64,000 nt of DNA from the NCBI RefSeq assembly GCF_016862895.1, contig NZ_BONV01000001.1, positions 62,001 through 126,000 on the forward strand, given 5' to 3'. Positions 10,970 to 19,690 of the stretch are shown piece by piece (position 1 is the stretch's first letter; every line of letters begins with the position of its first letter). The DNA comes from Planotetraspora kaengkrachanensis (lineage in GTDB: Bacteria > Actinomycetota > Actinomycetes > Streptosporangiales > Streptosporangiaceae). A program made the position numbers and the translations under genes. Under the pieces are notes generated by a model. The model was not told the origin of the DNA. It saw only the letters and a list, made by a program, of their open reading frames with translations, and did not search any database.

Positions 10970-12439
10970 TCAGCTCTGGCCGCCGGCCAGCTTCTCGCGA
11001 AGGGCGGCGAGCGCCTCGTCGGACGCGAGCGCGCCACCAGTGGACGGAGCCTGGGTGGCGGTCTCACCGGTGTAGGACGACGGAGCGGCCTCGCTGGCCT
11101 CCGCCTCCTCGGCGCGAGCCTTCTCGACCTGCGTCTTGTGCGCCTCGAAGCGGGCCTGAGCCTCGGCGTACTGCCGCTCCCACTCCTCGCGCTGCTTGTC
11201 GAAGCCCTCGAGCCACTCGCCGGTCTCGGCGTCGAAGCCCTCGGGGTAGATGTAGTTGCCCTGGTCGTCGTAGGTCGCCGCCATGCCGTACAGCGTGGGG
11301 TCGAACTCGACGTCGGCGCCGATCGCGCCCTCGTTCGCCTGCTTCAGCGACAGGGAGATGCGGCGGCGGTCCAGGTCGATGTCGATGATCTTGACGAAGA
11401 TCTCGTCGCCGACCTGCACGACCTGCTCGGGGATCTCCACGTGACGCTCGGCCAGCTCGGAGATGTGCACCAGACCCTCGATGCCCTCCTCGACCCGGAC
11501 TAACGCGCCGAACGGCACCAGCTTGGTGACCCGGCCGGGAACGACCTGGCCGATCTGGTGGGTGCGGGCGAACTGCTGCCAGGGGTCCTCCTGCGTCGCC
11601 TTGAGCGACAGCGAGACCCGCTCGCGCTCCATGTCGACGTCGAGGACCTCGACCGTGACCTCCTGGCCGACTTCGACGACCTCGGAGGGGTGGTCGATGT
11701 GCTTCCAGGACAGCTCGGAGACGTGGACCAGACCGTCGACTCCGCCGAGGTCCACGAAGGCGCCGAAGTTGACGATCGAGGACACGACGCCCTTGCGGAC
11801 CTGACCCTTCTGCAGGGTGTTGAGGAACGTCTGGCGCACCTCGGACTGGGTCTGCTCGAGCCAGGCGCGGCGGGACAGGACCACGTTGTTGCGGTTCTTG
11901 TCCAGCTCGATGATCTTCGCCTCGAGCTCACGGCCGACGTACGGCTGCAGGTCGCGGACGCGGCGCATCTCGACCAGGGAGGCCGGCAGGAAGCCGCGGA
12001 GGCCGATGTCGAGGATGAGACCACCCTTGACGACCTCGATGACCGTGCCGGTGACGATGCCGTCCTCGTCCTTGATCTTCTCGATCGTGCCCCAGGCCCG
12101 CTCGTACTGAGCGCGCTTCTTGGACAGGATCAGACGGCCTTCCTTGTCCTCCTTCTGGAGGACCAGGGCCTCGACGTGCTCCCCGACTTCGACGACCTCA
12201 GCGGGGTCGACGTCGTGCTTGATGGAGAGCTCTCGAGAGGGGATGACACCCTCGGTCTTGTAGCCGATGTCGAGCAAGACCTCGTCTCGATCGACCTTGA
12301 CGACGGTGCCTTCAACGATGTCTCCGTCGTTGAAGTACTTGATGGTCTCGTCGATCGCGGCGAGGAAGGCCTCCTCGGAACCGATGTCGTTGACCGCTAC
12401 CTGCGGGGTGTTCGAGGTGGCCTCAGTGCTGCTCGTCAT
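10970..12439 (-). CDS. rpsA: 30S ribosomal protein S1
   Basis: S1 binds mRNA on the 30S subunit and helps initiation on messages with weak ribosome binding sites. The 489-residue product has four S1 (OB-fold) domains: about residues 35-105 (GDIVEGTVVKVDRDEVLLDIG), 120-190, 205-275 (GQVRKGVVSSIVNFGAFVDLG) and 290-360 (GQVVPGRVTKLVPFGALVRV). An acidic/Ala-rich tail follows. Four domains rather than six is usual in actinobacteria. The ATG at 12439 begins MTSSTEATSNTPQVAVND. It is followed by its own UUCG hairpin terminator. Confidence 0.97.
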   Translation of the reverse strand: MTSSTEATSNTPQVAVNDIGSEEAFLAAIDETIKYFNDGDIVEGTVVKVDRDEVLLDIGYKTEGVIPSRELSIKHDVDPAEVVEVGEHVEALVLQKEDKEGRLILSKKRAQYERAWGTIEKIKDEDGIVTGTVIEVVKGGLILDIGLRGFLPASLVEMRRVRDLQPYVGRELEAKIIELDKNRNNVVLSRRAWLEQTQSEVRQTFLNTLQKGQVRKGVVSSIVNFGAFVDLGGVDGLVHVSELSWKHIDHPSEVVEVGQEVTVEVLDVDMERERVSLSLKATQEDPWQQFARTHQIGQVVPGRVTKLVPFGALVRVEEGIEGLVHISELAERHVEIPEQVVQVGDEIFVKIIDIDLDRRRISLSLKQANEGAIGADVEFDPTLYGMAATYDDQGNYIYPEGFDAETGEWLEGFDKQREEWERQYAEAQARFEAHKTQVEKARAEEAEASEAAPSSYTGETATQAPSTGGALASDEALAALREKLAGGQS

Positions 12440-12638
12440 GTGTGGAGTTGCTCCGAACCGGACAGATGTCGTTGTGACGGAAGCGCGGCGGGCCTGTTTT
12501 CGGTCATCGGAGGCACCTGGCGAAGCATCGGATGATCGAGCGCGAGCCGCTCCGTACGAGACGCGCGCGAGCCCACAACGCAGCGATCAGCATATGAGAC
12601 GTGGCGGGCTGGGTCAATCCGATACAAGCCTGAACACG

Positions 12639-13712
12639 CTAGTACGCGATGACGCTTTTAGCCCTGCTTGGAGTGATTTTACCTCGGAGTTTCTTCGGGA
12701 CCGAGATGTGGGCCGGATCACCGTCCGACGTGTACCGCTCCCCGGGCCGCTTGTTCAGCCAGTCGAGCCAGTACTGGGTGCAGTAGACAGGGCAGCCGGT
12801 CTTCTTCTCGTTCGACTGGACCCTCGGAATCGCGGTGCGATCGAACCCTTTCGCGTAGGGCGAAACCGACGGCCGGGCAGACGCTAGGAAAACTCCATCA
12901 AAATGATATTTTGTCCCGTCCCAGGCCCCCTCGCGGGCCGCGGTCCGCTTCTTCGGAGCCGAGCCGTACGGCAGGGCGAACGTCGTCGACGACGGGACGC
13001 CGATCCCCTTGAGCAGCCGCTCCTGCTTGACGATCTGCTCCGACACCTTCTTGGTCTTCAGCCGGTGCAGGTCGGGGTGGGTGTAGGTGTGGTTGGCGAC
13101 CTCGAACCCGTGCCCGACGAGCCAGCCGACCGCCCGCTTCTCCTCGGCCTTGTCCCTGATCCCGAACGGGTTCCTGTTGACCCAGAAGGTGGCGACGGGC
13201 CGGAACCCGGGATGCTTCTTGGCGACCTCGTAGATGATCTCGACCGCCGTATTCTTCTTGGGATTCCCGTGGGCGTCGAGGGCGAAGTGACTGGGGCTCC
13301 CGTCGTCGAACGTGAGCACGACGGGATGCATCCCGGCCGGGACGTTGAACTTGCCGGAAACGAACTCGGCGGCCGTGATCGGCGCGTACTTCTCCCTGAC
13401 CAGCCGCTCCAGCTCGGCCCGCAGCTGCTTGGGGGTCCGGTCGATGGACGCCCGCCGCTTGGTCATCAGCCGGTGGTACATGATCACCGGGATCAGGCCC
13501 GCCTCGTTGGCCTTCACCTTCCGGGCGGACTCGACGGCCGACGGCTGTGCGGCCGCACGGCTCGCGGACGGCGCCGGGACGGGAGTGATCCTGGTCCTTC
13601 CCTCCGGCGCGCCCTGGTCGGACGAGGGCAGGAGCGCCACGACGACCAGTCCGACGGCGACCACGGCCGCGTTGGCGAGGGCACCTGCCCGGGCAAGACT
13701 CCGCACAGTCAT
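12639..13712 (-). CDS. Membrane-anchored polysaccharide deacetylase (NodB domain)
   Basis: The 357-residue protein has one N-terminal hydrophobic segment (ALANAAVVAVGLVVVALLP), so it is anchored or secreted. An Ala/Pro linker and a NodB-type carbohydrate esterase 4 domain follow. Motif 1 is VVLTFDDGSPSH (metal and catalytic Asp pair). Motif 2 is VANHTYTHPDL (metal-binding His residues). The family removes acetyl groups from peptidoglycan, chitin or other N-acetylated sugars. PVIMYHRLM near the start is common in secreted deacetylases. Codons near the 3' end (12640-12900) are slightly less GC-rich than the rest. It is divergent from the DUF2127 gene, with a 51-base shared promoter region. Confidence 0.88.
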   Translation of the reverse strand: MTVRSLARAGALANAAVVAVGLVVVALLPSSDQGAPEGRTRITPVPAPSASRAAAQPSAVESARKVKANEAGLIPVIMYHRLMTKRRASIDRTPKQLRAELERLVREKYAPITAAEFVSGKFNVPAGMHPVVLTFDDGSPSHFALDAHGNPKKNTAVEIIYEVAKKHPGFRPVATFWVNRNPFGIRDKAEEKRAVGWLVGHGFEVANHTYTHPDLHRLKTKKVSEQIVKQERLLKGIGVPSSTTFALPYGSAPKKRTAAREGAWDGTKYHFDGVFLASARPSVSPYAKGFDRTAIPRVQSNEKKTGCPVYCTQYWLDWLNKRPGERYTSDGDPAHISVPKKLRGKITPSRAKSVIAY

Positions 13713-13763
13713 TTGACCTTAGTGCCGCCCTCCGCCCGAGATTGCCTGTGTTGCAATTTTTGT

Positions 13764-14816
13764 GTGGATTGGAGCCTGCGAGCGTGCGGCCGGCACGGTC
13801 ACGTCACGTACGCGCCCGATGACCCGGCGCTGCGCGGCCGCCTCCGCGCTGACACCGCCATGGGCGAGGCCTGGCGGTGCCTCCGGTGCGGCGACTTCGT
13901 CGTCGGCGAGGTCCACGGCTCCGGGCCTGCCGGAGCCGCGCCGATCGTACTGCGCGGCAGGGCCCTGCGTGACGCGACGATCCTCCGGCTGATCGCCGTG
14001 TTCCGGTGGGTGAAAGGCGTGCTCGTCCTCGCCGCGGCGTACGGGGTGTGGCGGTTCCGGGCCGACCACGACGCCGTCAACCGGGCCTTCAAGGAGAATC
14101 TGCCGCTGCTCCAGCCACTCGCCGACCGACTGGGGTGGCATCTCGACCAGTCCGGCGTGGTCCACACGGTCAGGACCGTCCTGGCGGCCACGACGACGAC
14201 GCTGACCTGGATCATGCTCGCCCTGATCGCTCTCGGCACGTTGTGGATGATCGAGGGTCTCGGCCTGTGGCTGCTGAAGCGCTGGGGCGAGTACTTCTCC
14301 GTGATCGCGACGTCGTCGTTCATCCCCGTGGAGGTTCACGAACTGGTCGAGAAGATCACTCCGACCCGGGTGATCATTCTGTTGATCAACATCGCCGTCG
14401 TCCTCTACATCGCGTTGAGCAAGCGATTGTTCGGACTGCGCGGTGGACGGGCCGCGCACGAGGAGGAGCGGCGTGAGGCGAGCATCCTCGAGGTCGAGGC
14501 CGCAACCGTCGCGCGGGACACCGGCGGCGGCTCCCCCGGCACGCGGCCCGCCGCGCGCCGGACGGACGACGGCCCGCCGAACGGGGACGGCCGGGCACAC
14601 GCCCGGCCGCGGAACCCGGCCGGCGACCCGCAGTCGAACAGCTCCGGCGAGAAGCGCGCGAACAGGTCCGGCGAGCGGCGCTCGGACGACTCCGGCGAGC
14701 GGCGTGCGGACCGGTCAGGCGACCGGCACTCGAACGGGGACGGCGGCCCGCACTCGAACGGCGGCCCGCCTGCCCGCGGCCCGGGACGTCCGCCGCCCGA
14801 GCGGCCGGCTCAGTGA
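13764..14816 (+). CDS. DUF2127 family membrane protein with N-terminal zinc-ribbon-like motif
   Basis: The 350-residue protein matches the DUF2127 pattern: membrane segments FRWVKGVLVLAAAYGVW, TWIMLALIALGTLWMIEGLG and RVIILLINIAVVLYIALS. The N-terminus has Cys8, His11/His13, Cys39 and Cys42 (WRCLRCGDF), which could hold a zinc ion. The last 100 residues are low complexity, with a repeated SGERR(S/A)D-type unit. I chose the GTG at 13764 (MDWSLRACGRHGH) because the open frame further upstream is antisense to the deacetylase gene. There is no ribosome binding site, so it may be leaderless. The 3' end overlaps the convergent polA by 7 bases. Function unknown. Confidence 0.78.
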   Translation: MDWSLRACGRHGHVTYAPDDPALRGRLRADTAMGEAWRCLRCGDFVVGEVHGSGPAGAAPIVLRGRALRDATILRLIAVFRWVKGVLVLAAAYGVWRFRADHDAVNRAFKENLPLLQPLADRLGWHLDQSGVVHTVRTVLAATTTTLTWIMLALIALGTLWMIEGLGLWLLKRWGEYFSVIATSSFIPVEVHELVEKITPTRVIILLINIAVVLYIALSKRLFGLRGGRAAHEEERREASILEVEAATVARDTGGGSPGTRPAARRTDDGPPNGDGRAHARPRNPAGDPQSNSSGEKRANRSGERRSDDSGERRADRSGDRHSNGDGGPHSNGGPPARGPGRPPPERPAQ

Positions 14817-17491
14817 CCGGCGTCCTCCCAGGTCGAGCCGACGCCGACGGAGACGCTGAGCGGCACCCGGAGGGAGTAGGCGGCGGACATCTGCTCCCGC
14901 ACCATGGCGGTGAGCTCGTCGAGCTCTCCCGGAGCCACCTCGAACACCAGCTCGTCGTGGACCTGCAGGAGCATCCGCGAGCGCATGCCCGCGATCGCCC
15001 GCTGCACGTTGAGCATCGCGACCTTGATGATGTCGGCGGCTGAACCCTGGATGGGCGCGTTGAGCGCCATCCGCTCGGCCATCTCCCGGCGCTGCCTGTT
15101 GTCGCTGGTCAGGTCGGGCAGGTAGCGGCGGCGGCCGAGGATCGTCTCGGTGTACCCGTCCGTGCGCGCCTGGGCGACGATCGCCTCGAGATAGTCGCGG
15201 ACGCCGCCGAACTCCTCGAAGTACTCGTCCTTGAGCGCCCGCGCCTCGGAGACGGGGATGTTGAGCTGCCCCGACAACCCGAAGTCGGACAGACCGTACG
15301 CCAGGCCGTAGTTCATCGCCTTGATCCGCGCCCGCAGCTCGCCGTCCACCTGCTCGGGCGGGATGTCGAAGACCCGGGCGGCGGTCGCCTGGTGGAAGTC
15401 GTGCCCCGACTCGAAGGCGGCGATCAGTGAGGCGTCCTCCGACAGGTGCGCCATGATCCGCAGCTCGATCTGGCTGTAGTCGGCCGTCAGCAGCGTCTCG
15501 TAGCCCTCCCCCACGACGAAGCCCTTGCGGATGCGCCGCCCCTCGGCCGTGCGGATGGGGATGTTCTGCAGGTTGGGCTTCTCGCTGGACAGGCGTCCCG
15601 TCGCGGCGACGATCTGGTTGAACGTGGTGTGGATCCGGCCGTCGTCGGAGATCTCCTTGATCAGGCCCTCGACGGTGGTCCGGAGCTTGGTCTGGTCGCG
15701 GTGCCTCAGCAGGATCGTCGGCAGCTCGTGCTCGGTCTGCGCGGCGAGCCAGGCCAGCGCGTCGGCGTCGGTCGTGTAGCCGGTCTTGATCCGCTTGGTC
15801 TTGGGCAGGCCGAGCCGTACGAAGAGGATCTCCTGGAGCTGCTTGGGCGAGCCGAGGTTGAACTGCTCCCCCACCGCGTCGTGGGCGGCCTCGACGGCCT
15901 GCTTCACCGCGGCGCCGAACTCGGCCTCCAGCGCGGCGAAGTACTGCCGGTCGGCGGCGATGCCGGCCCGCTCCACCTCGGCGAGGACGCGGACGAGCGG
16001 CAGCTCGACCTCGGTGACCAGGCGCGTGCCGCCCCGCTTGGACAGGTGGTCCTCCAGCGACTCGGCCAGGTCGCGGACGGCCCTGGCGCGCAGCGCCAGA
16101 TCCTTGGCCGCCCCCGCGTCGGCGTCGTCGAACAGGGAGCCCTGGCCGTCGGGCGCGGACTCGGCCCGCAACTCCCGGTGCAGGTAGCGCAGGACGAGGT
16201 CGTCGAGCGGGAACGAGCGCTGCCCCGGCATCGCGAGGTAGGCGGCGAGGGCGGTGTCGCAGGTGAGCCCCCGCAGGTCGAACCCGAGCTCCCACAGGGC
16301 GAGCAGCGGGCCCTTCGCGTCGTGCACGGCCTTCGGCTTCGACTCGTCGGCCAGCCAGGCGCCGAGCGCCGCCTCGTCCTCGGGGGTCAGCCTCGTGGGG
16401 TCGACGTAGGCCGCGCTCGTCTCGGCGGCGATCGCGACACCGTTCAGGCGCCCGGTGCCGCTGCCGTACACACCGTCGAAGGCGAGGCCGGCCCTGCCCT
16501 CGGCGAGCGCGCCGAGCCATCCGGCGACCTGGCCGGGGTCGAGCACCGTGACCTCGAGCTCGAAGCCCTCCTCCACCTCGGGCTCGGACGAGCCGAGGGT
16601 CTTGAAGAGCCGCTCGCGCAGCTCCCCGCGGATCTGCAGCGAGTCGAGCAGCTTGTTGATCTCCTCGCGGTCCCACTGGCCCATGCGGAGGTCGCCCGCC
16701 TCGACGCCGATCTCCACGTCGCGCCTGAGCTCGGTCAGCATCCGGTTGTGTATGACCTGGCCGAGGTGCTCGCGGAGCTTGTCGCCGACCTTGCCCTTGA
16801 CCTCGTCGGCCCGCCTGACCAGCTCGTCCAGCGAGCCGTACTCCGAGATCCACTTGGTGGCGGTCTTCTCGCCCACGCTGGGGATGCTCGGCAGGTTGTC
16901 GCTCGGGTCGCCGCGCAGCGCGGCGAAGTCGGGATACTGCGCCGGCGTCAGGCCGTACTTCTCCATGACGGCGTCGGGCGTGAACCGGGTCATGTCGCTG
17001 ATGCCGCGGCGCGTCATCAGCACCGTGACGTCGCCGTTGACGAGCTGGAGCGCGTCACGGTCGCCCGTGACGATCAGGACCTCCATCCCCTGGCCGGCCG
17101 CCTGCGTGGCGAGGGTGGCGATCAGGTCGTCGGCCTCGAACCCGGCCTGCCACAGCCGGGGGATCCGCAGCGTGTCGAGGAGCTCGAAGATCAGCTGAAC
17201 CTGGCCGCGGAAGTCCTCCGGGGTCTCGCTCCTGTTCGCCTTGTAGCCCTCGAACGCCTCGTGCCGGAAGGTGGGCTCACTGCGGTCGAAGCAGACGACG
17301 AGGTGACTCGGCTGCTCGTCGCGGAGGATGTTGGCCAGCATCGAGGTGAAGCCGTAGACCGCCTCCGTGTGCTGCCCGTCGGTCGTCATCAAATTGGCGT
17401 CCTTGAGGGCGTAGAACGCACGGTACGCAAGAGAATGGCCGTCCAGCAGCAGCAGGCGGGGACGGCTGGGGGTCGCTTCACTCTTCGGCAC
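14810..17491 (-). CDS. polA: DNA polymerase I
   Basis: PolA fills gaps and removes RNA primers during replication and repair. The 893-residue protein has an N-terminal 5'-3' exonuclease (LLLDGHSLAYRAFYAL; FEADDLIATLA; GDPSDNLPSIPSVGEKTA), a central region where the 3'-5' exonuclease fold lies, and the polymerase domain. The polymerase domain shows TGRLSSEKPNLQNIP, TADYSQIELRIMAHLS (motif A), KAMNYGLAYG (motif B) and LQVHDELVFEV (motif C). Related actinobacterial PolA proteins have a degenerate proofreading domain, and I see no clear DxE exonuclease motif in the middle part here. It is divergent from the thioesterase gene. Confidence 0.98.
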   Translation of the reverse strand: MPKSEATPSRPRLLLLDGHSLAYRAFYALKDANLMTTDGQHTEAVYGFTSMLANILRDEQPSHLVVCFDRSEPTFRHEAFEGYKANRSETPEDFRGQVQLIFELLDTLRIPRLWQAGFEADDLIATLATQAAGQGMEVLIVTGDRDALQLVNGDVTVLMTRRGISDMTRFTPDAVMEKYGLTPAQYPDFAALRGDPSDNLPSIPSVGEKTATKWISEYGSLDELVRRADEVKGKVGDKLREHLGQVIHNRMLTELRRDVEIGVEAGDLRMGQWDREEINKLLDSLQIRGELRERLFKTLGSSEPEVEEGFELEVTVLDPGQVAGWLGALAEGRAGLAFDGVYGSGTGRLNGVAIAAETSAAYVDPTRLTPEDEAALGAWLADESKPKAVHDAKGPLLALWELGFDLRGLTCDTALAAYLAMPGQRSFPLDDLVLRYLHRELRAESAPDGQGSLFDDADAGAAKDLALRARAVRDLAESLEDHLSKRGGTRLVTEVELPLVRVLAEVERAGIAADRQYFAALEAEFGAAVKQAVEAAHDAVGEQFNLGSPKQLQEILFVRLGLPKTKRIKTGYTTDADALAWLAAQTEHELPTILLRHRDQTKLRTTVEGLIKEISDDGRIHTTFNQIVAATGRLSSEKPNLQNIPIRTAEGRRIRKGFVVGEGYETLLTADYSQIELRIMAHLSEDASLIAAFESGHDFHQATAARVFDIPPEQVDGELRARIKAMNYGLAYGLSDFGLSGQLNIPVSEARALKDEYFEEFGGVRDYLEAIVAQARTDGYTETILGRRRYLPDLTSDNRQRREMAERMALNAPIQGSAADIIKVAMLNVQRAIAGMRSRMLLQVHDELVFEVAPGELDELTAMVREQMSAAYSLRVPLSVSVGVGSTWEDAGH

Positions 17492-17553
17492 ACCCGCAGC
17501 CTAGTCTCCGTCTACGACACGAATCCCGGGCTCTTCCCACAGGAGGGATCCCT

Positions 17554-17970
17554 TTGACCTTGACCAACCCCGACGAGTTCATCGCGGCCGTGAATGAGGC
17601 CGGCAAAAGCCACCTGCCGGCTCGGATGGGCATCGAGATCCTGGAGGCGAGCCCGGAGCGGGTCGTCGGCCGCATGCCCGTCGAGGGCAACACCCAGCCG
17701 TACGGCCTGCTGCACGGCGGGGCCTCGGTCGTGCTCGCCGAGACGCTGGGGTCCACAGGCGCCGCCCTGCACGCCGGGGAGGGCAGGATCGCGGTCGGCA
17801 TCGAGATCAACGCCACGCATCACCGCTCCGCCACCTCCGGCCACGTGACCGGCGTCGCCACCCGGACGCACGGCGGGCGCACCCTCGCGACGTACGAGAT
17901 CGAGATCACCGACGATGAGGGCCGGCGGATCTGCACCTCACGCCTCACCTGCATGCTGCGCGACGCCTGA
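17554..17970 (+). CDS. Hotdog-fold thioesterase, PaaI type
   Basis: The 138-residue protein has the PaaI/COG2050 hotdog pattern: QPYGLLHGGASVVLAETLGS with the active-site HGG, then INATHHRSATSGHVTGVA. It likely hydrolyses an acyl- or aryl-CoA ester in the cytoplasm; the substrate cannot be told. The TTG at 17554 is chosen because AGGAGGG (17541-17547) lies six bases upstream. It is next to polA, an arrangement I recall from other actinobacteria, where it is annotated only as a thioesterase. Confidence 0.88.
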   Translation: MTLTNPDEFIAAVNEAGKSHLPARMGIEILEASPERVVGRMPVEGNTQPYGLLHGGASVVLAETLGSTGAALHAGEGRIAVGIEINATHHRSATSGHVTGVATRTHGGRTLATYEIEITDDEGRRICTSRLTCMLRDA

Positions 17971-18047
17971 GCGCCGGACGGGGCCGGCGACACGCCGAGT
18001 GCACACTGACATATCGCCGCAAAACGGATGAGCTTACGACTCTCTTT

Positions 18048-18075
18048 GCACGCGGCCCTCTCCGGTCGCTACCGT
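18048..18075 (+). promoter_or_regulatory. Predicted promoter upstream of the livH leader
   Basis: TTGCAC (18048-18053) and TACCGT (18070-18075) are 16 bases apart, predicting a transcript start near 18082, just before the nested hairpin. Confidence 0.5.
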
Positions 18076-18085
18076 TGTGGCCCCA

Positions 18086-18170
18086 GAGCCCGTGGAAGAC
18101 CGAGTAGACAACGTGCAGAGCCGGGGAAGCTCTGCACGGTCCCAAAGGTCAGCCACGGGCTCACTGTTAT
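18086..18170 (+). ncRNA. Nested-hairpin leader RNA or small RNA candidate
   Basis: Two perfect stems are nested. The outer arms are GAGCCCGTGG (18086-18095) and CCACGGGCTC (18153-18162). The inner arms are GTGCAGAGC (18113-18121) and GCTCTGCAC (18129-18137) around a 7-base loop. A third short pairing, GACC (18098-18101) with GGTC (18147-18150), lies between them. A U-rich stretch (ACTGTTATTT) follows, so the outer stem could act as a terminator or attenuator. I do not recognise it as a known riboswitch class. Confidence 0.5.
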
Positions 18171-18252
18171 TTACGCAGCTGCCCAATAGCGGATCTCTCC
18201 GGCAAATCGGTTCTGACCTGGGAAGCCATTCTCACGCGAGTGACACACCATG

Positions 18253-18268
18253 GTCACCGATTGGTGAC
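18253..18268. promoter_or_regulatory. Palindromic operator candidate before livH
   Basis: GTCACC (18253-18258) and GGTGAC (18263-18268) flank GATT, and a further GTGAC half-site lies at 18240-18244. Repeated GTSAC half-sites at helical spacing suggest a dimeric regulator, but no candidate regulator is adjacent. Confidence 0.4.
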
Positions 18269-18393
18269 GAACAACCCCGAAACGGGCGACTCGGGCTTAT
18301 GCTCCGCCACAACGTCGCCGACCCGAGGCGATTGTCGTGTGTCGGAATGGAGGGGCGACCCACCCCGCCATGACCCAATTAGAGGGAGCACCA

Positions 18394-19677
18394 TTGCGCA
18401 GAGCCGTGATCGCGTTCACGGCCTTCCTGGGCGGACTCGTTCTTCTCCTCGCCTCCCCCGCATGGGCGGAAGGGGAGGCTCTGAAGGGCACACTCCAAAA
18501 CCAAGGCCAGCCGGTGAACGGCGTCAAGATCAGCGTGGTGGCCGAGGACGGAAACCCCGTCGCCGCGGTCACCACCGGTGCCGACGGCACTTGGGAGGTC
18601 CCCGTCCCGAAGGCCGGCAAGTTCAAGGTCACCCTCGACCAGACGACTCTTCCCTCGGGGGTCGCCCTCAAGTTCAAGGACAAGGGCACACTCGACGTCC
18701 AGGTGTACGAGGGCAACCAGCGCAACGTGCTGTTCGCCCTGGTGCCCGCCGGGCAGCAAGGCAGTGGGAACACCTCCGGCGAGTCGGCCTCCTCCTTCTG
18801 GGACCGGGTCGCCCAACTGACCTTCGAGGGCTTCAACCTCGGCCTCATCATCGCGCTCGCGGCGATGGGCCTGTCCCTCGTCTTCGGCACCACCGGCCTG
18901 ACGAACTTCGCCCATGGTGAGCTGCTCACCCTGGGGGCCATGGCGGCCTATCTGTTCAACGCCGTCATGGGCGTCCCGCTCATCCTGGCCGCGGTGATCG
19001 CGGTCGTCATCGGCGGCGGCCTCGGCTATCTGCAGGACCGCTTCTTCTGGGGACAGTTGCGCAAGCGCGGCAGCAGCCTCGTCGCGATGATGATCATCTC
19101 GATCGGCCTCGCACTGTTCCTGCGCTACGTCTTCCTGTTCCTCTTCGGCGGTGAGAGCAGGCCCTTCGCCGACTACAACGCCCAGCCGGGCGTCCAGGTC
19201 GGCCCGATCTCCGCGGCCCCCAAGAACTTCATCGCGATGGCCATCGAACTCGCCGTCCTGGTGATCGTCGGCCTGGCCCTGCTGAAGACCCGCACCGGCA
19301 AGGCGGCCCGCGCGGTCGCCGACAACCCGGCGCTCGCCGCGTCCTCCGGCATCAACGTCGAGCGCGTCATCCGGATCATCTGGACCGTCGGCGGCGCCAT
19401 CGCCGCGCTCGCGGGCATCATGCTTGGCCTCGCCCAGAACATCAACTACCAGATGGGCTTCCAGATCCTGCTGCTCGTCTTCGCGGGCGTCACCCTCGGC
19501 GGCCTCGGCACCGCGTTCGGCGCACTGGTCGGCTCGCTCGTCGTCGGCCTGTTCATCCAGCTGTCCACCCTCGTGGTGCCGACCGAACTGAAGACCGTCG
19601 GCGCGCTGCTGGTGCTCATCCTCGTCATGCTCTTCCGGCCGCAGGGCATCCTCGGCCGCCGCGAGCGCATCGGCTGA
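18394..19677 (+). CDS. livH: Branched-chain amino acid ABC permease LivH with extracytoplasmic N-terminal domain
   Basis: The 427-residue protein is one of two membrane subunits of a LivFGHMK-type importer. The TTG at 18394 is chosen because GAGGGAG lies 6 bases upstream and the frame then gives a clean signal peptide (MRRAVIAFTAFLGGLVLLLA, cleavage after Ala25). Residues about 27-120 form a beta-rich, carboxypeptidase-regulatory-like domain (VNGVKISVVAEDGNPVAAVT, TGADGTWEVPVPKAGKFKV) that would lie outside the cell. The LivH permease proper starts near residue 140 (FNLGLIIALAAMGLSLVFG) with about eight membrane segments. The fusion is longer than the roughly 290-residue LivH of proteobacteria. 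livM follows after 13 bases. Confidence 0.92.
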   Translation: MRRAVIAFTAFLGGLVLLLASPAWAEGEALKGTLQNQGQPVNGVKISVVAEDGNPVAAVTTGADGTWEVPVPKAGKFKVTLDQTTLPSGVALKFKDKGTLDVQVYEGNQRNVLFALVPAGQQGSGNTSGESASSFWDRVAQLTFEGFNLGLIIALAAMGLSLVFGTTGLTNFAHGELLTLGAMAAYLFNAVMGVPLILAAVIAVVIGGGLGYLQDRFFWGQLRKRGSSLVAMMIISIGLALFLRYVFLFLFGGESRPFADYNAQPGVQVGPISAAPKNFIAMAIELAVLVIVGLALLKTRTGKAARAVADNPALAASSGINVERVIRIIWTVGGAIAALAGIMLGLAQNINYQMGFQILLLVFAGVTLGGLGTAFGALVGSLVVGLFIQLSTLVVPTELKTVGALLVLILVMLFRPQGILGRRERIG

Positions 19678-19690
19678 TCGGAGACCACAC

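Larger units (their letters stand above)
17971..18393 (+). other. Long leader/intergenic region upstream of livH
   Basis: This 423-base gene-free stretch holds a good promoter (18048-18075), a nested hairpin (18086-18162) and a GTCACC/GGTGAC palindrome (18253-18268). The ribosome binding site of livH (GAGGGAG) is at its end. The hairpin and palindrome are described separately. Confidence 0.6.

Noticed and set aside
12903-14816. A 637-codon frame that would join an antisense region to the DUF2127 protein
   Set aside because: The first 287 codons are antisense to the deacetylase gene; the conserved protein begins at the GTG at 13764.
13764-14816. Frameshift or pseudogene because the 3' third is repetitive
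   Set aside because: The frame stays open to a normal stop, and low-complexity SGERR-like tails are common in actinobacterial membrane proteins.
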